From positions 1-59,336 of the IMG/VR virus record IMGVR_UViG_3300042507_008591: a stretch of 59,336 bases of DNA; one strand, given 5' to 3'. Within the stretch, counting starts at the first letter, position 1, and every line of letters begins with the position of its first letter. This DNA comes from a virus. This document shows, in pieces, positions 15,399 to 23,734 of this stretch. A program made the translations under genes and the position numbers. The notes under the pieces are model-generated. The model ran no database searches and had not been told where the DNA came from. It was given only the letters and a program-made list of their open reading frames with translations.

Positions 15399-16127
15399 TT
15401 AATTTACAAGTTTACCTTTTTTGATGAGTTTTTCTACAACTCTTACTGAAGCAGTTTCCAAAGCTTTTTTTGTAGAAACTCCGACAGTTGATTTATTAAA
15501 TACAGGTCCTTCTAAATCTCCTAAGGTTGTTGAGGTTTTAGTAGTAGTTGCCCTACCTTGTCCTGAACCTGTTATCACTTCACCCGATTCGGCATCCACA
15601 AATCTTATCTGTAGACCTAACTGAGTGACTTGTTTGATGGTTACCCCTGAAATTTCAACAACTTCATCCTCACCAACCGAGAAATCATAAACTTCTATGT
15701 AAACAAAGTATTCTGCCAATTTGATTTTACCTTTACCATCGACTTGGTTTTCAGTAAAGCCTTTTGCGGAAGCCTTGAATTGTTGAACCATTCTTTCTTT
15801 GATTTCTAACTTATCTTCAGTGAAGATGAATCTTTGAGTCTCCTCCAAATATTCCAAAACAATGTTAGTAACACCCATCCCGACCCTCGCATCTTTTAGT
15901 TCAGGATACATTTCGTACACATCTTCACTGATTCCGATTTTCAAGATTTGAATTGGTATTTGAACGGTCCCATTGTAGGGTGGAAGAGCATCCAAAGACT
16001 TTTTCTTTTCAAAGTCAGCGGTAAATTCTTCAGTCTTGACCGAACCAATTGGTTGTCCAAAAGACTGAAGTCCAACAACTAAAAAGAATGGAAGTAATAA
16101 TTTACCAAGGTGCGTCTTCACTCTCAC
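15399..16127 (-). CDS. CsgG-like outer-membrane secretion protein
   Basis: A signal peptide (LLLPFFLVVGLQSFGQ) precedes about 220 residues. The pattern GVTNIVLEYLEETQRFIF, YFVYIEVYDFSV, GLQIRFVDAESGEVITGSGQ and a final helical VSTKKALETASVRVVEKLI matches the CsgG family (curli production assembly). CsgG assembles as a nonameric outer-membrane pore that exports amyloid subunits. No lipobox cysteine is visible, unlike Escherichia coli CsgG, so membrane anchoring may differ. It overlaps the upstream 16102-16410 gene by 26 bases. Confidence 0.72.
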   Translation of the reverse strand: MRVKTHLGKLLLPFFLVVGLQSFGQPIGSVKTEEFTADFEKKKSLDALPPYNGTVQIPIQILKIGISEDVYEMYPELKDARVGMGVTNIVLEYLEETQRFIFTEDKLEIKERMVQQFKASAKGFTENQVDGKGKIKLAEYFVYIEVYDFSVGEDEVVEISGVTIKQVTQLGLQIRFVDAESGEVITGSGQGRATTTKTSTTLGDLEGPVFNKSTVGVSTKKALETASVRVVEKLIKKGKLVN

Positions 16128-16410
16128 TTTTCTTCTCCTCTTTAACAGGTTGAGCAGGAACCTCTTTGATGGTTTCCTTTACAATTGTGTTAGTCCCTCC
16201 TTTTTGTTGCTGAGTGTTCTCTTGATTTTGTTGAACATTTACAACTACAGGTGCAGGTGCCGCTTGTTGAGTAGGAGCTTCTTCAGCTCCGCCACCAAAT
16301 AACATGGTAGAAAGCCAAACACCACCGCCTGTAACAACTGTAGCAATAGTTCCGATTATTGTCTTTTTTAAACCTGACAAGGTTCCGTCATTTTCTTGTT
16401 CTTCTGACAT
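16102..16410 (-). CDS. Single-pass membrane protein with Gln/Pro-rich tail, 102 aa
   Basis: A short acidic N-terminus, one hydrophobic segment (TIIGTIATVVTGGGVWLSTM, about 17-36), then a Gln, Ala and Pro-rich, disordered and highly charged tail. Nothing is recognised. It could tether the CsgG-like system to the inner membrane. Tail-first topology (tail in periplasm) is plausible from the positive residues before the segment. Confidence 0.68.
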   Translation of the reverse strand: MSEEQENDGTLSGLKKTIIGTIATVVTGGGVWLSTMLFGGGAEEAPTQQAAPAPVVVNVQQNQENTQQQKGGTNTIVKETIKEVPAQPVKEEKKSESEDAPW

Positions 16411-16452
16411 GATTTTGAAATTTAATTGGGTTTATTGTTTTTATTGGGCTAA

Positions 16453-16479
16453 CTTGAGGTCTCAATTTGAGACCTCAAG
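16453..16479. repeat. Perfect 11-bp inverted repeat between operon genes
   Basis: CTTGAGGTCTC / GAGACCTCAAG with a 5-nt loop, just after the stop of the T9SS protein gene. Rightward it is followed by T-rich sequence; leftward there is no T-run. It may be an attenuator, an mRNA stabiliser or a protein site. Confidence 0.6.
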
Positions 16480-16482
16480 ATT

Positions 16483-18375
16483 TTATTTTACTTTTCCTAC
16501 TTTTTCTACCAAAACTTCTTCATTTGTGTTCAACATCACCAAATAATTTCCTGACGCTAAAGTCCCCAAGTCGTAAGTTTGAGAATATACTCCGATTGGA
16601 TAAGTTCCATTTAGAATTTCGAAGTATTTTTTTCCGTTGATATCATAAACTCCAAGAAGTACGTGAGTCTTTTTCAAGATTTTAAATGTAGAGGTCTGTG
16701 GTCCGGTAGTTGGATTAGGAAACACAACAAAGGTCTTATCACCCATATAATCTAACCCATCGGTTTTTAGAATTTGAAGAATACCGTCCGTTGGTGTAAT
16801 TTTTAAATCTTTTGCCAAAGTGTTTCCCGCGAACTTTCTTGTAATGTATAGGGGACTTTTATTCCAATCCGTTTGGACTTCCTTCGCACTAAACTTCAAA
16901 GTAAAAAGTATTTCACCATTTTGAACTAAGTTCTGATTGTTAGAAGGGTCAAAACCTCCCCACTCAATTTCATTGTTTTGAGGGTTTACCCAAGACATCC
17001 AATACGATGATTTTAGTTCATTTTCTAATGAAATAAACTCCAATAAATCAGAGTCATATTTCATAGAAATTTGTAGCGAACCAATTGGATTGGTTGACTT
17101 TAAACTTACGGGAACTTCCACAATGTCACCTTCCATAACCCCTAAAGTTGGAAAATTAATTTCGATTGAAGGGACGTTATTGTCGTACTCGGTGGTAACG
17201 TCAATAATGTGTTGGTTTGCATTGTTTGGATTAATGATTTCGATTGGTGTCAAACGAGCTCTTTTGAATCCTGTTCCGTTAGCATCACCAGGTACCAAGA
17301 CATAATAAATTACCGAGTCAGGTTGACCCGAAACTAAGTCGAAGGTGAAGTTTGTAACACCAGGAATCGATGTTTGTTGTGAAGTACTTGAGCCGTTAAC
17401 CGTAGTATATTCGGATTCAGTAAAGAATTTAACTTCAGGAACGTTATTAGCCCAAGAGGTAAATCTACCTGAAACTCTAGCGTAAACTCCATAAACGTCA
17501 GATATATTAATCTTGTTATCTCCATTTACATCAGATGAATAAAAATCGAATCCTGAAAGAGTTTGCTGTCCCAAAACAAATTGATTGATTTGTTGAGCAT
17601 CACTTACTGATACTACATTACCAACACTTAAAGTATCACCTTTAACATTGATTCTGACATCCCAAGCAGTGGTATCAACTTCAATGTCAGCGAAACTAAA
17701 TCTACCATCGAGTCCTGCTTGTTGAGTTTGAACTGAACTCCATGAAGATGAAGATTTGAGTTTTTTCTCTAACACTACATTGATATTTTTAGCGGGTGTT
17801 CCCGTGACGTTAACAAATTTTCCACCAAACGTAAATTTGTTGGGGAGAAACGCCCCACCAAAATTTGTTAAACTCAAAGTGTAATCTGTACCATTTTGTT
17901 TTGTCGCCGTTTCGGGAAAAAGATTAGTACCAACAAATGTCATACTACTGACATTGAAGTAGGTAGTTGCTAAAGCAGGTTTGTGGTTGTATGTGATTTT
18001 GAATAACTGTCCATTAGGAATGGTAAATGATGAATTATTTCCTGTGTACGTAAGTGTTAGGGTAACATATCCACCTGAAGGGTTATCTTGATATTGTAGG
18101 TATTGTGTAAATGTCGTATTCAAAGATTCTACGGTGTCGACACCTGAAAAGGCTTGAACATCATAAAATACTCTGAACTGTACTGCGGTAATATTTTCCG
18201 CCGAACTGTTATTGAAACAAAGACTGACATCAGTTTTTCCCCTCGAGTAAGTACCTGTTTGGTAACTAGCGTCTAGAGTCAAATGAGCCCCTGTTGTTGT
18301 GGGTATCGGGCATGTTTGTGAATACCCTGTCCCACTTATTAGTCCCGCTAAAAGCAGGAAAAAAAGTTTTCTCAT
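16483..18375 (-). CDS. T9SS substrate with cohesin-like and dockerin-like domains
   Basis: The signal peptide ends at GYSQ. Residues about 25-140 form a cohesin-like beta-sandwich. About 245-300 holds a double dockerin-like module (NVVSVSDAQQINQFVLG, then DVNGDNKINISDVYGVY). About 395-535 is a second cohesin-like domain (LGVMEGDIVEVPVSLKS, MKYDSDLLEFISLE). The last 80 residues are a type A T9SS sorting domain (FPNPTTGPQ, YDINGKKYFEI, SGNYLVML). The protein, 630 residues, would be exported and attached to the outer surface by the host T9SS. It leads the operon, under a TATTTATA box. Confidence 0.85.
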   Translation of the reverse strand: MRKLFFLLLAGLISGTGYSQTCPIPTTTGAHLTLDASYQTGTYSRGKTDVSLCFNNSSAENITAVQFRVFYDVQAFSGVDTVESLNTTFTQYLQYQDNPSGGYVTLTLTYTGNNSSFTIPNGQLFKITYNHKPALATTYFNVSSMTFVGTNLFPETATKQNGTDYTLSLTNFGGAFLPNKFTFGGKFVNVTGTPAKNINVVLEKKLKSSSSWSSVQTQQAGLDGRFSFADIEVDTTAWDVRINVKGDTLSVGNVVSVSDAQQINQFVLGQQTLSGFDFYSSDVNGDNKINISDVYGVYARVSGRFTSWANNVPEVKFFTESEYTTVNGSSTSQQTSIPGVTNFTFDLVSGQPDSVIYYVLVPGDANGTGFKRARLTPIEIINPNNANQHIIDVTTEYDNNVPSIEINFPTLGVMEGDIVEVPVSLKSTNPIGSLQISMKYDSDLLEFISLENELKSSYWMSWVNPQNNEIEWGGFDPSNNQNLVQNGEILFTLKFSAKEVQTDWNKSPLYITRKFAGNTLAKDLKITPTDGILQILKTDGLDYMGDKTFVVFPNPTTGPQTSTFKILKKTHVLLGVYDINGKKYFEILNGTYPIGVYSQTYDLGTLASGNYLVMLNTNEEVLVEKVGKVK

Positions 18376-18394
18376 AGTTATGTAGATTAGTACT

Positions 18395-18402
18395 TATAAA
18401 TA
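18395..18402 (-). promoter_or_regulatory. TATTTATA candidate late promoter, shared by divergent genes
   Basis: TATTTATA leftward, 19 nt before the start at 18375; reads TATAAATA rightward, 2 nt before the ATG at 18405. The orientation of use is ambiguous. Confidence 0.45.
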
Positions 18403-18404
18403 CT

Positions 18405-18863
18405 ATGAGAACCCTTCTATTCTTTTTATTCACTTTAATAAATTTTCAACTCTTGAGTCAAATCAAAATTGACCAAGTTGGTGATAATTGGCAACCCAAA
18501 GTCGAACAAGCAATTCGACTAATAAAAAAAACTGATAAACAAAAATACGATTATTTAATCAAGCACTGTAAACACATCACATTTTTCGATGGAAGATTTT
18601 CTACAATTGAAGGAACCCATACAATTGTATTAGGAAATTTTGATATGAAGAGTAACTCGATTGAAAATATCGCTTCAGCTTTGGTTCATGAAACCATGCA
18701 CCTGATTATGGTTCAAAACAAAATTGTTTTAAATGAAAAAGAAGAAGAATGTATTTGTTACAGTTACGAATTGAGTTTTTTACTCAACTTACCTGACTGC
18801 CCCGAATTTTTGATTAAAAATTGTAGGAGAATGTTGAAATCTTATGAATGTAACCCCTTGTGA
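18405..18863 (+). CDS. Exported metallopeptidase-like protein (HETMH)
   Basis: The signal peptide is LLFFLFTLINFQLLSQ. The 152-residue protein has LVHETMHLIM, an HExxH zinc site (about residue 97), followed by EKEEECICYSYEL, which can supply the third ligand and disulfide cysteines. It would act in the periplasm or outside the cell. It converges with the sulfotransferase gene, overlapping by 22 bases. Substrate unknown; peptidoglycan-linked or surface proteins are possible. Confidence 0.72.
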   Translation: MRTLLFFLFTLINFQLLSQIKIDQVGDNWQPKVEQAIRLIKKTDKQKYDYLIKHCKHITFFDGRFSTIEGTHTIVLGNFDMKSNSIENIASALVHETMHLIMVQNKIVLNEKEEECICYSYELSFLLNLPDCPEFLIKNCRRMLKSYECNPL

Positions 18864-19765
18864 TTTTTATTTTCCCAAGGAAAATCTTCAATTGAGTTTT
18901 CTATACCTAACCAATTAGTGAATCTTTTGAATTCACCTTTTTTTTCTATCTCAACGATTTTGAAATTGTTCGGTTTGCCTTTAAAAAACTCAACACAATC
19001 TTCTTTGTGTTTTTCATAAATCTCAACAAGTTTATTATTCAAATTATCTTTGTTTTCTAATCCCCAACTGTCAAACAAAGTAACCAAGGGATTGAGAAGA
19101 TATCTGAAACTTTCATCCGTGAATGTTGTTGTCATAAAAGAACTATCTTTCAATAGATTTTTGTGATGAATAGAATCATAAAAATTCAAAACACTTTTTA
19201 CCCAAGTTTGTGCATCTTTTCTCAATGTTAAAACATAAACGTCGTTAGGTCTTTGTTTATAAATTTCTTGGTAAATTTTCGGAAAAGAAAAAGGTTTGTC
19301 GTTGAATAAATTAAACTGTGGGTTGTTTAGTATGGAAAATAATTTCCCATAATCTCCATGATATACTTCGGGAGCAACAAATTGAAATTGTTGATTCTCT
19401 GAGAAAGATTGATAACCGAAACTTTCCATAGCAGACGTGAATGAGGATGTACCTGATTTATTCAAACCTACACATATGATGTTTTGACCTTTTCGACCAC
19501 AACTCAAATTTTTGTCAATTATTTTTGAAAAAAGCGTTTCTTTCGTTTTTGAATTTGAAACCGAAATAAAAGAACATCCTTTATAATTCAAAACCGGTAT
19601 GAACCATCTACCCTTCACATCAAAATTAAAACGTATCGTTCTAAATGGACTATTGAAACCTATTAAGTGAGTTGTAAAATAAACCGAAATTGGTTTGTCC
19701 CCTAAATAAGTTATACGATATTTGTCACCGACAATGTCAAAAGTAAAAATCTCAATCCAGTTCAT
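18842..19765 (-). CDS. Sulfotransferase-family protein
   Basis: After about 95 residues of beta-rich N-terminal region, NIICVGLNKSGTSSFTSAM gives the PAPS-binding loop of sulfotransferases (a P-loop-like GxxKSGTSS). VYVLTLRKDAQTWVKSVLNF is the second conserved stretch, which contacts the 3'-phosphate. At 307 residues it is full length. The likely reaction is transfer of sulfate from PAPS to a glycan or small molecule. It overlaps a small membrane protein gene at its start by 14 bases. It may decorate the same glycan as the other sugar genes here. Confidence 0.8.
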   Translation of the reverse strand: MNWIEIFTFDIVGDKYRITYLGDKPISVYFTTHLIGFNSPFRTIRFNFDVKGRWFIPVLNYKGCSFISVSNSKTKETLFSKIIDKNLSCGRKGQNIICVGLNKSGTSSFTSAMESFGYQSFSENQQFQFVAPEVYHGDYGKLFSILNNPQFNLFNDKPFSFPKIYQEIYKQRPNDVYVLTLRKDAQTWVKSVLNFYDSIHHKNLLKDSSFMTTTFTDESFRYLLNPLVTLFDSWGLENKDNLNNKLVEIYEKHKEDCVEFFKGKPNNFKIVEIEKKGEFKRFTNWLGIENSIEDFPWENKNHKGLHS

Positions 19766-19898
19766 CGATGTCCTCGATTACATATTTTCTCCACCAATTA
19801 CCAAATTTGGTTTTACGATATTTTTGTGTGAACCATTCACCAACAAAAATAATAACCCAAAATCCAATTACAAAACCAATTACAATATTCCAAAACAT
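19752..19898 (-). CDS. Small membrane protein, 48 aa
   Basis: The frame reads MFWNIVIGFVIGFWVIIFVG, one hydrophobic segment, then a basic aromatic stretch (EWFTQKYRKTKFGNWWRKYV) and an acidic end. It overlaps the sulfotransferase start by 14 bases in another frame, suggesting translational coupling. It may anchor the enzyme at the membrane. The clear segment and context support it despite its size. Confidence 0.55.
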   Translation of the reverse strand: MFWNIVIGFVIGFWVIIFVGEWFTQKYRKTKFGNWWRKYVIEDIDELD

Positions 19899-19904
19899 AT
19901 TTAT
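19898..19904 (+). promoter_or_regulatory. TATTTAT candidate late promoter box
   Basis: Rightward TATTTATA, 17 nt before the ATG at 19922. Confidence 0.4.
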
Positions 19905-19921
19905 ATTTTTATAAAAAACTA

Positions 19922-20101
19922 ATGAATAAAGACAAAAACGAAAGTATTATCAAACCTGAACTTTATCATTTGGTCAGGAAAGATAAAAACAAAATTCATA
20001 AAGAATTTAAATATCAGGTAAGAAAAAAACCCACTTGTCGTGAGTTTTTTAGATTACTCTTGCGGCGGTTGAGAAACAAGTTTTTGGGCTTCTGCAATTA
20101 A
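19922..20101 (+). CDS. Possible small basic protein, 59 aa
   Basis: The frame starts MNKDKNESIIKPELYHLVRK and stays basic throughout. It has a TATTTAT box upstream, but its second half runs through the terminator-like hairpin at 20023-20050 and overlaps the opposite-strand gene at 20054-20182. Either the product is short-lived, or only part of the frame is real. Low confidence. Confidence 0.35.
   Translation: MNKDKNESIIKPELYHLVRKDKNKIHKEFKYQVRKKPTCREFFRLLLRRLRNKFLGFCN
20023..20050. terminator. Bidirectional terminator-like hairpin
   Basis: AAAAACCCAC / GTGAGTTTTT stem with one mismatch and a 5-nt loop; A/T runs on both sides. It sits between convergent genes. Confidence 0.55.
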
Positions 20102-20182
20102 GTTAGCCTCACTCCCGTACTTACATGTACAAGAACCTCTCCCATTCTCTCTCAAAATTTGTTGTGCTTCTTGAAGTGTCAT
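20054..20182 (-). CDS. Small protein, 42 aa
   Basis: The frame reads MTLQEAQQILRENGRGSCTC and ends LVSQPPQE. It begins with an LQE step like the tag family and contains a CTC pair. A TATTTAT box lies 4 nt upstream of the ATG and a terminator directly downstream, so this is a complete tiny transcription unit. Function unknown. Confidence 0.5.
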   Translation of the reverse strand: MTLQEAQQILRENGRGSCTCKYGSEANLIAEAQKLVSQPPQE

Positions 20183-20186
20183 ATTG

Positions 20187-20193
20187 ATAAATA
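20187..20193 (-). promoter_or_regulatory. TATTTAT candidate late promoter box
   Basis: Leftward TATTTAT, 4 nt before the start at 20182. Confidence 0.45.
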
Positions 20194-20208
20194 TTGTTTG
20201 TTTTTAGT

Positions 20209-20607
20209 TTATTCGTGTGATGCAATATAAAACCACACAGCATCGTTGTATTCGACCGCAAGTACCATCAAACCTGAGTACTGAGGGTCTGAAATCATTT
20301 TAAAATGACAAGAAATACCATCCTCGTCCTTGCAGAACCAACCGAATGTATTTCCCTCAGTTGGTAATTGTGAAACAATTCTGTATGTTTGAGTTTTCTT
20401 ACTGTAGATAATAACTTTGGTGGGATGTAATTCAATAAGAATATTACATTCCTGTCCATCAAGTATCCAAGATGAAACTGCGGAATTTTCATCGGGTCGT
20501 ACACCCATTGAGACGTTTTGGGCTCTCATGTATCGTATTTTGTTTTCCTGACCAAATGTGGTGAGTGTGGAAATCAAAAAGAAAAAAGATAGTAAGAAGA
20601 TTTTCAT
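20209..20607 (-). CDS. Exported hypothetical protein, 132 aa
   Basis: Signal peptide MKIFLLSFFFLISTLTTFGQ, then a beta-rich domain with two Cys (FCKDEDGISCHF) that could form a disulfide. Not recognised. It overlaps the upstream small membrane protein gene at ATGA, so the pair is co-translated. A periplasmic or surface role is expected. Confidence 0.72.
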   Translation of the reverse strand: MKIFLLSFFFLISTLTTFGQENKIRYMRAQNVSMGVRPDENSAVSSWILDGQECNILIELHPTKVIIYSKKTQTYRIVSQLPTEGNTFGWFCKDEDGISCHFKMISDPQYSGLMVLAVEYNDAVWFYIASHE

Positions 20608-20843
20608 TTTGAGTTGTTTTTGATGTGTTTGTTGATAGTTGAAATGGCAAGTTCATAGATAAGAAAAAGAGCCAAGATGTTATTGGCAAGAAAAAGTGAG
20701 ACACCCAAACCAAATTTGATAGAGTCTTGAACATTCATCATACCAAAAACAAAAAGGTCCCCTTTTAATGACAGAAACATAATAAGGAATACGGTTATCA
20801 CCCGAAAACCGAAGTCCAAGAATGGAGGTAGTTTTATCTTCAT
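20604..20843 (-). CDS. Small two-segment membrane protein, 79 aa
   Basis: Two hydrophobic segments (VITVFLIMFLSLKGDLFVFG, about 15-34, and ANNILALFLIYELAIS, about 53-68) and a basic C-terminus. Unknown function; holin-like size but no other support. It is coupled to the exported protein downstream. Confidence 0.65.
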   Translation of the reverse strand: MKIKLPPFLDFGFRVITVFLIMFLSLKGDLFVFGMMNVQDSIKFGLGVSLFLANNILALFLIYELAISTINKHIKNNSK

Positions 20844-20891
20844 ACCTCAATCATAACAGAAAAAAACCCAGTGTCAAATTCTCCCCAAAAT

Positions 20892-20926
20892 AAAAAACCC
20901 CCACTTTCGTGAGGGTCATTTTTTTT
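20892..20926. terminator. Terminator after the 20938 gene
   Basis: ACCCCCAC / GTGAGGGT stem with a TTTC loop and T-runs on both sides. Member of the recurring family. Confidence 0.75.
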
Positions 20927-20937
20927 CTTCGTAAATA

Positions 20938-21231
20938 TTAGTTGTAGAATCCACCACCTTGAGGGTAACCTCCCACGATGTGCCATATCGCTTCTTGAGA
21001 ACCGTTAATTGTGTAAATTACCATATAATATCCATCGGCAACAGGAGAAGTAAGCTCAGGGTTCGAGAATACCTGTTGGTCAGTTGATAAACAAGCCCAA
21101 CAACTTCCCGTATCATTTTGACAAATTGAACAGTCGTTAATCCCATCAGCATAAACCTGAATGTTTGGTGTCATCCCTTGTACCGATTCCAAAGTTGTGT
21201 TGTAAGCAACGGAGAAGTTAAGTGTAGCCAT
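20938..21231 (-). CDS. Hypothetical beta-rich protein with Cys cluster, 97 aa
   Basis: Starts MATLNFSVAYNTTLES with no signal peptide. The middle has CSICQNDTGSCWAC, four Cys in 14 residues, which could bind metal. The tail is Gly and aromatic rich (VGGYPQGGGFYN). It resembles small structural phage proteins. It has its own TATTTAT box and its own terminator, so it is probably expressed late and in quantity. Confidence 0.7.
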   Translation of the reverse strand: MATLNFSVAYNTTLESVQGMTPNIQVYADGINDCSICQNDTGSCWACLSTDQQVFSNPELTSPVADGYYMVIYTINGSQEAIWHIVGGYPQGGGFYN

Positions 21232-21246
21232 AATAGTGTTTTAGTA

Positions 21247-21253
21247 ATAAATA
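21247..21253 (-). promoter_or_regulatory. TATTTAT candidate late promoter box
   Basis: Leftward TATTTAT, 15 nt before the start at 21231. Confidence 0.45.
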
Positions 21254-21277
21254 TTTTTATTTTAAGAAAACTTCGAC

Positions 21278-23338
21278 CTAATGTAGTACGGTAACCTTAA
21301 AAGGGTAAGAAACTACTTCATTGTTGATAATAATTGATACTACACCGTAATATACACCATCAGGAACCCCTCGTCCGTCCCAATCGTTGTTGTACTGTAA
21401 ACTCTGATAAACGGTTTTTCCCCATCTATTCTTGATAATAATCGGTCTAAAGTTATAGAGAAGTAGGTTATTGATTACAAAAAAATCATTGGTATTGTCA
21501 TTATTTGGTGTGAAAACATTGGGTATTGTAATGAAAGGTGGTTCGGGTTGTACGCAAATCACATAATTACTTTCGCTTACATATCCGTTGTTTGTTGTTA
21601 CAACCTTGATGTTGTAGTTTCCAACCTTCAAAGTGTCTGACGTCAATAGATAGGTCGTGTCAGTCAAAGATGTTGTATTCCATTTTACCCATTGATTGTT
21701 GTATTGTATGTATACATCGTAAAGTGGGTTATCCCAACCATTGTATTGATTCCACAATAAGTTAACCGAATCACACTCACCATTACTTCTTAACCAAATG
21801 GAGTGAATTGAATCTGATGGTCCGAAAATGAAACCACTATATCTAAAATCAATTTTATATGAATACGTCTGCCCATCAACATTGGTTGCCGTTAAATCAT
21901 CATAATAAAAACGGTCCCATTTTGTAACCAGTTGACGGAAGACATATTGTGTTCCATCCCATTTGAAAATACCATATCCCTCGATAGCGTTCGTATCACA
22001 AGAAGCACCATCAACACTCCACTGTAAGTTTATGTGATTATCATCAACTACCGTCACATTTTCAAACTGCCATACAGGTTCAACACAATTATCAACAATG
22101 ATAACCAAAGTATCAAATTCATCCATCGGGAACCCACACTTGTTGGTTAAAGTATTTCCGTCATTACCAGTCTTTGAATATAAAAAGTAACGACCATTAA
22201 CCAATAAAGGTTTAAATAGGACCACTTTGATATATTCGGTTTCTTTGTTTACATCACAATCAGGAATCAAACTCTTGATAGGAATAGGTTGACCAAATGG
22301 ATTGGTCATTCTAAAATCACTACCATCTAAAGCAACTGACTCACAATCAATTTTGATTTCAAAGTATAAATCAACTGCCGTGTCTCCACAATTGTAATTG
22401 ACTGCAGGAAGCATAGTTACCGAGTCCAAAAATTGACCAGGGTAGTCGTAATCCAAAATAACACCTTGGGTTGCTTGAGGGGAACAGTTAGCGGATATTG
22501 ATACCATCATATCCCTCGAAGATGACCCTACAGGGTACCAAACAAACCAAGTACTATCGTATCTCCACTCAGTAATCTTTACACTCATTACATCAATTTC
22601 TTGTTGAGTGGGTAAAAAATTTATAGTACCTGTTTTTGGATTAATATTGAAGAATGTTGAAGTGATTGGTTGGGTCGCAGAATATCCAGCGTCAAATGGT
22701 ATATTTGTTTGAGTGGGATATAACCCTTCACGACAATTAATCATTTGATAGTGAATACTATCCCCATCATATTCCACACTTGTCTGAGCCCAATTGAATG
22801 TTTTATTGATACAGAAAGCCCTAACGGGTTCCGAGACAAAAATTGGTGAGGAGTTGTTACCCGAAGTATTATTTAAGTCAGCGTCAAAGAAGAAACCGTC
22901 ATTTCCCAAAGCACCATTTGACGCAAAAATATTTGTAATATTACCGGGTCTACAACAGTCAGACCACCAAAACTTAAAGTTTGAACAGGTACCAGGTAAA
23001 ATAACAAAACCTTTATAAGTATAAATCTCCAAGGTCCTCGTACTAACAGAACCTGGTGTCACACAATCAAATAACGTCGGCGCCACCAAACCTGAACCCG
23101 CTTGTTGGGTCATAGTGATGTTTTGGTTAGTAAAGCAACTAGAACTGACAGTTACGGTAGTTGTTGCTGGCATACCGATGCCTGTGATATCTCGGTAAAG
23201 TCGAAGAATTACTTTGTAGTGATGATTGATTCCTGTCGAATCACCAATATATCTATATTGAATGTCTCCACCAGCATAGTGGGAACCAAAACCCACAAAG
23301 GAGAACAAAAATAAAATCAGGGTAAGAAGTTTTTTCAT
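21278..23338 (-). CDS. Gliding-type T9SS surface protein with type B sorting domain
   Basis: Signal peptide, then SHYAGGDIQYRYIGDSTGIN, the usual start of Bacteroidota gliding-motility-associated surface proteins. A long multi-domain beta region contains an Fn3-like part (about 430-590). The last 85 residues, from PNVFTPNNDNTNDFF through KNRWGKTVYQS and GVPDGVYYG, form a type B C-terminal domain used by T9SS to export SprB-like adhesins. It is 686 residues, short compared with host adhesins. Its start is 4-base coupled to the lipoprotein gene. It may change the host surface or its attachment. Confidence 0.87.
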   Translation of the reverse strand: MKKLLTLILFLFSFVGFGSHYAGGDIQYRYIGDSTGINHHYKVILRLYRDITGIGMPATTTVTVSSSCFTNQNITMTQQAGSGLVAPTLFDCVTPGSVSTRTLEIYTYKGFVILPGTCSNFKFWWSDCCRPGNITNIFASNGALGNDGFFFDADLNNTSGNNSSPIFVSEPVRAFCINKTFNWAQTSVEYDGDSIHYQMINCREGLYPTQTNIPFDAGYSATQPITSTFFNINPKTGTINFLPTQQEIDVMSVKITEWRYDSTWFVWYPVGSSSRDMMVSISANCSPQATQGVILDYDYPGQFLDSVTMLPAVNYNCGDTAVDLYFEIKIDCESVALDGSDFRMTNPFGQPIPIKSLIPDCDVNKETEYIKVVLFKPLLVNGRYFLYSKTGNDGNTLTNKCGFPMDEFDTLVIIVDNCVEPVWQFENVTVVDDNHINLQWSVDGASCDTNAIEGYGIFKWDGTQYVFRQLVTKWDRFYYDDLTATNVDGQTYSYKIDFRYSGFIFGPSDSIHSIWLRSNGECDSVNLLWNQYNGWDNPLYDVYIQYNNQWVKWNTTSLTDTTYLLTSDTLKVGNYNIKVVTTNNGYVSESNYVICVQPEPPFITIPNVFTPNNDNTNDFFVINNLLLYNFRPIIIKNRWGKTVYQSLQYNNDWDGRGVPDGVYYGVVSIIINNEVVSYPFKVTVLH

Positions 23339-23694
23339 AGTAACAAGGTATCTGATGGGTAACTAAAATTAATATGACATTTATCAGTATAAACACAAAT
23401 GGGTACAACTCTGACTCCGACTGAGTCATTTACATATCTAAAATTAATATTCAACGTGGTCTGTTGGTCGGTACCCATTATGTGCAAATAACTATCGTCA
23501 ACCACTTTGAATTGTGTGTAAACATTACTATCTGAATACAAAACATATCCAGAATTTATGTCTCTTACTATGACGTGTTCTAAAGTATCCCTTACATAAA
23601 GGTTGAAGGATTTAAACGAAGTGTCACATATGACTCCCTCTTCTTGACACCCCAAAATTAATAAAGTTAAAAGAAAATAAAATAATTGTTTCAT
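23335..23694 (-). CDS. Putative lipoprotein, 119 aa
   Basis: N-terminus FYFLLTLLILGCQEEG has a lipobox (LILGC) with the acylated Cys at residue 16. The mature part is a beta-rich domain (FNLYVRDTLEHVIV, LNINFRYVNDSVGVRVV) with three further Cys. It is the first gene of the unit with the gliding-type protein and may be its periplasmic or outer-membrane partner. No family is recognised. Confidence 0.75.
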   Translation of the reverse strand: MKQLFYFLLTLLILGCQEEGVICDTSFKSFNLYVRDTLEHVIVRDINSGYVLYSDSNVYTQFKVVDDSYLHIMGTDQQTTLNINFRYVNDSVGVRVVPICVYTDKCHINFSYPSDTLLL

Positions 23695-23734
23695 ACTCTA
23701 AAATATAAGAAAATTTAATTAGAAAAACTATTGT

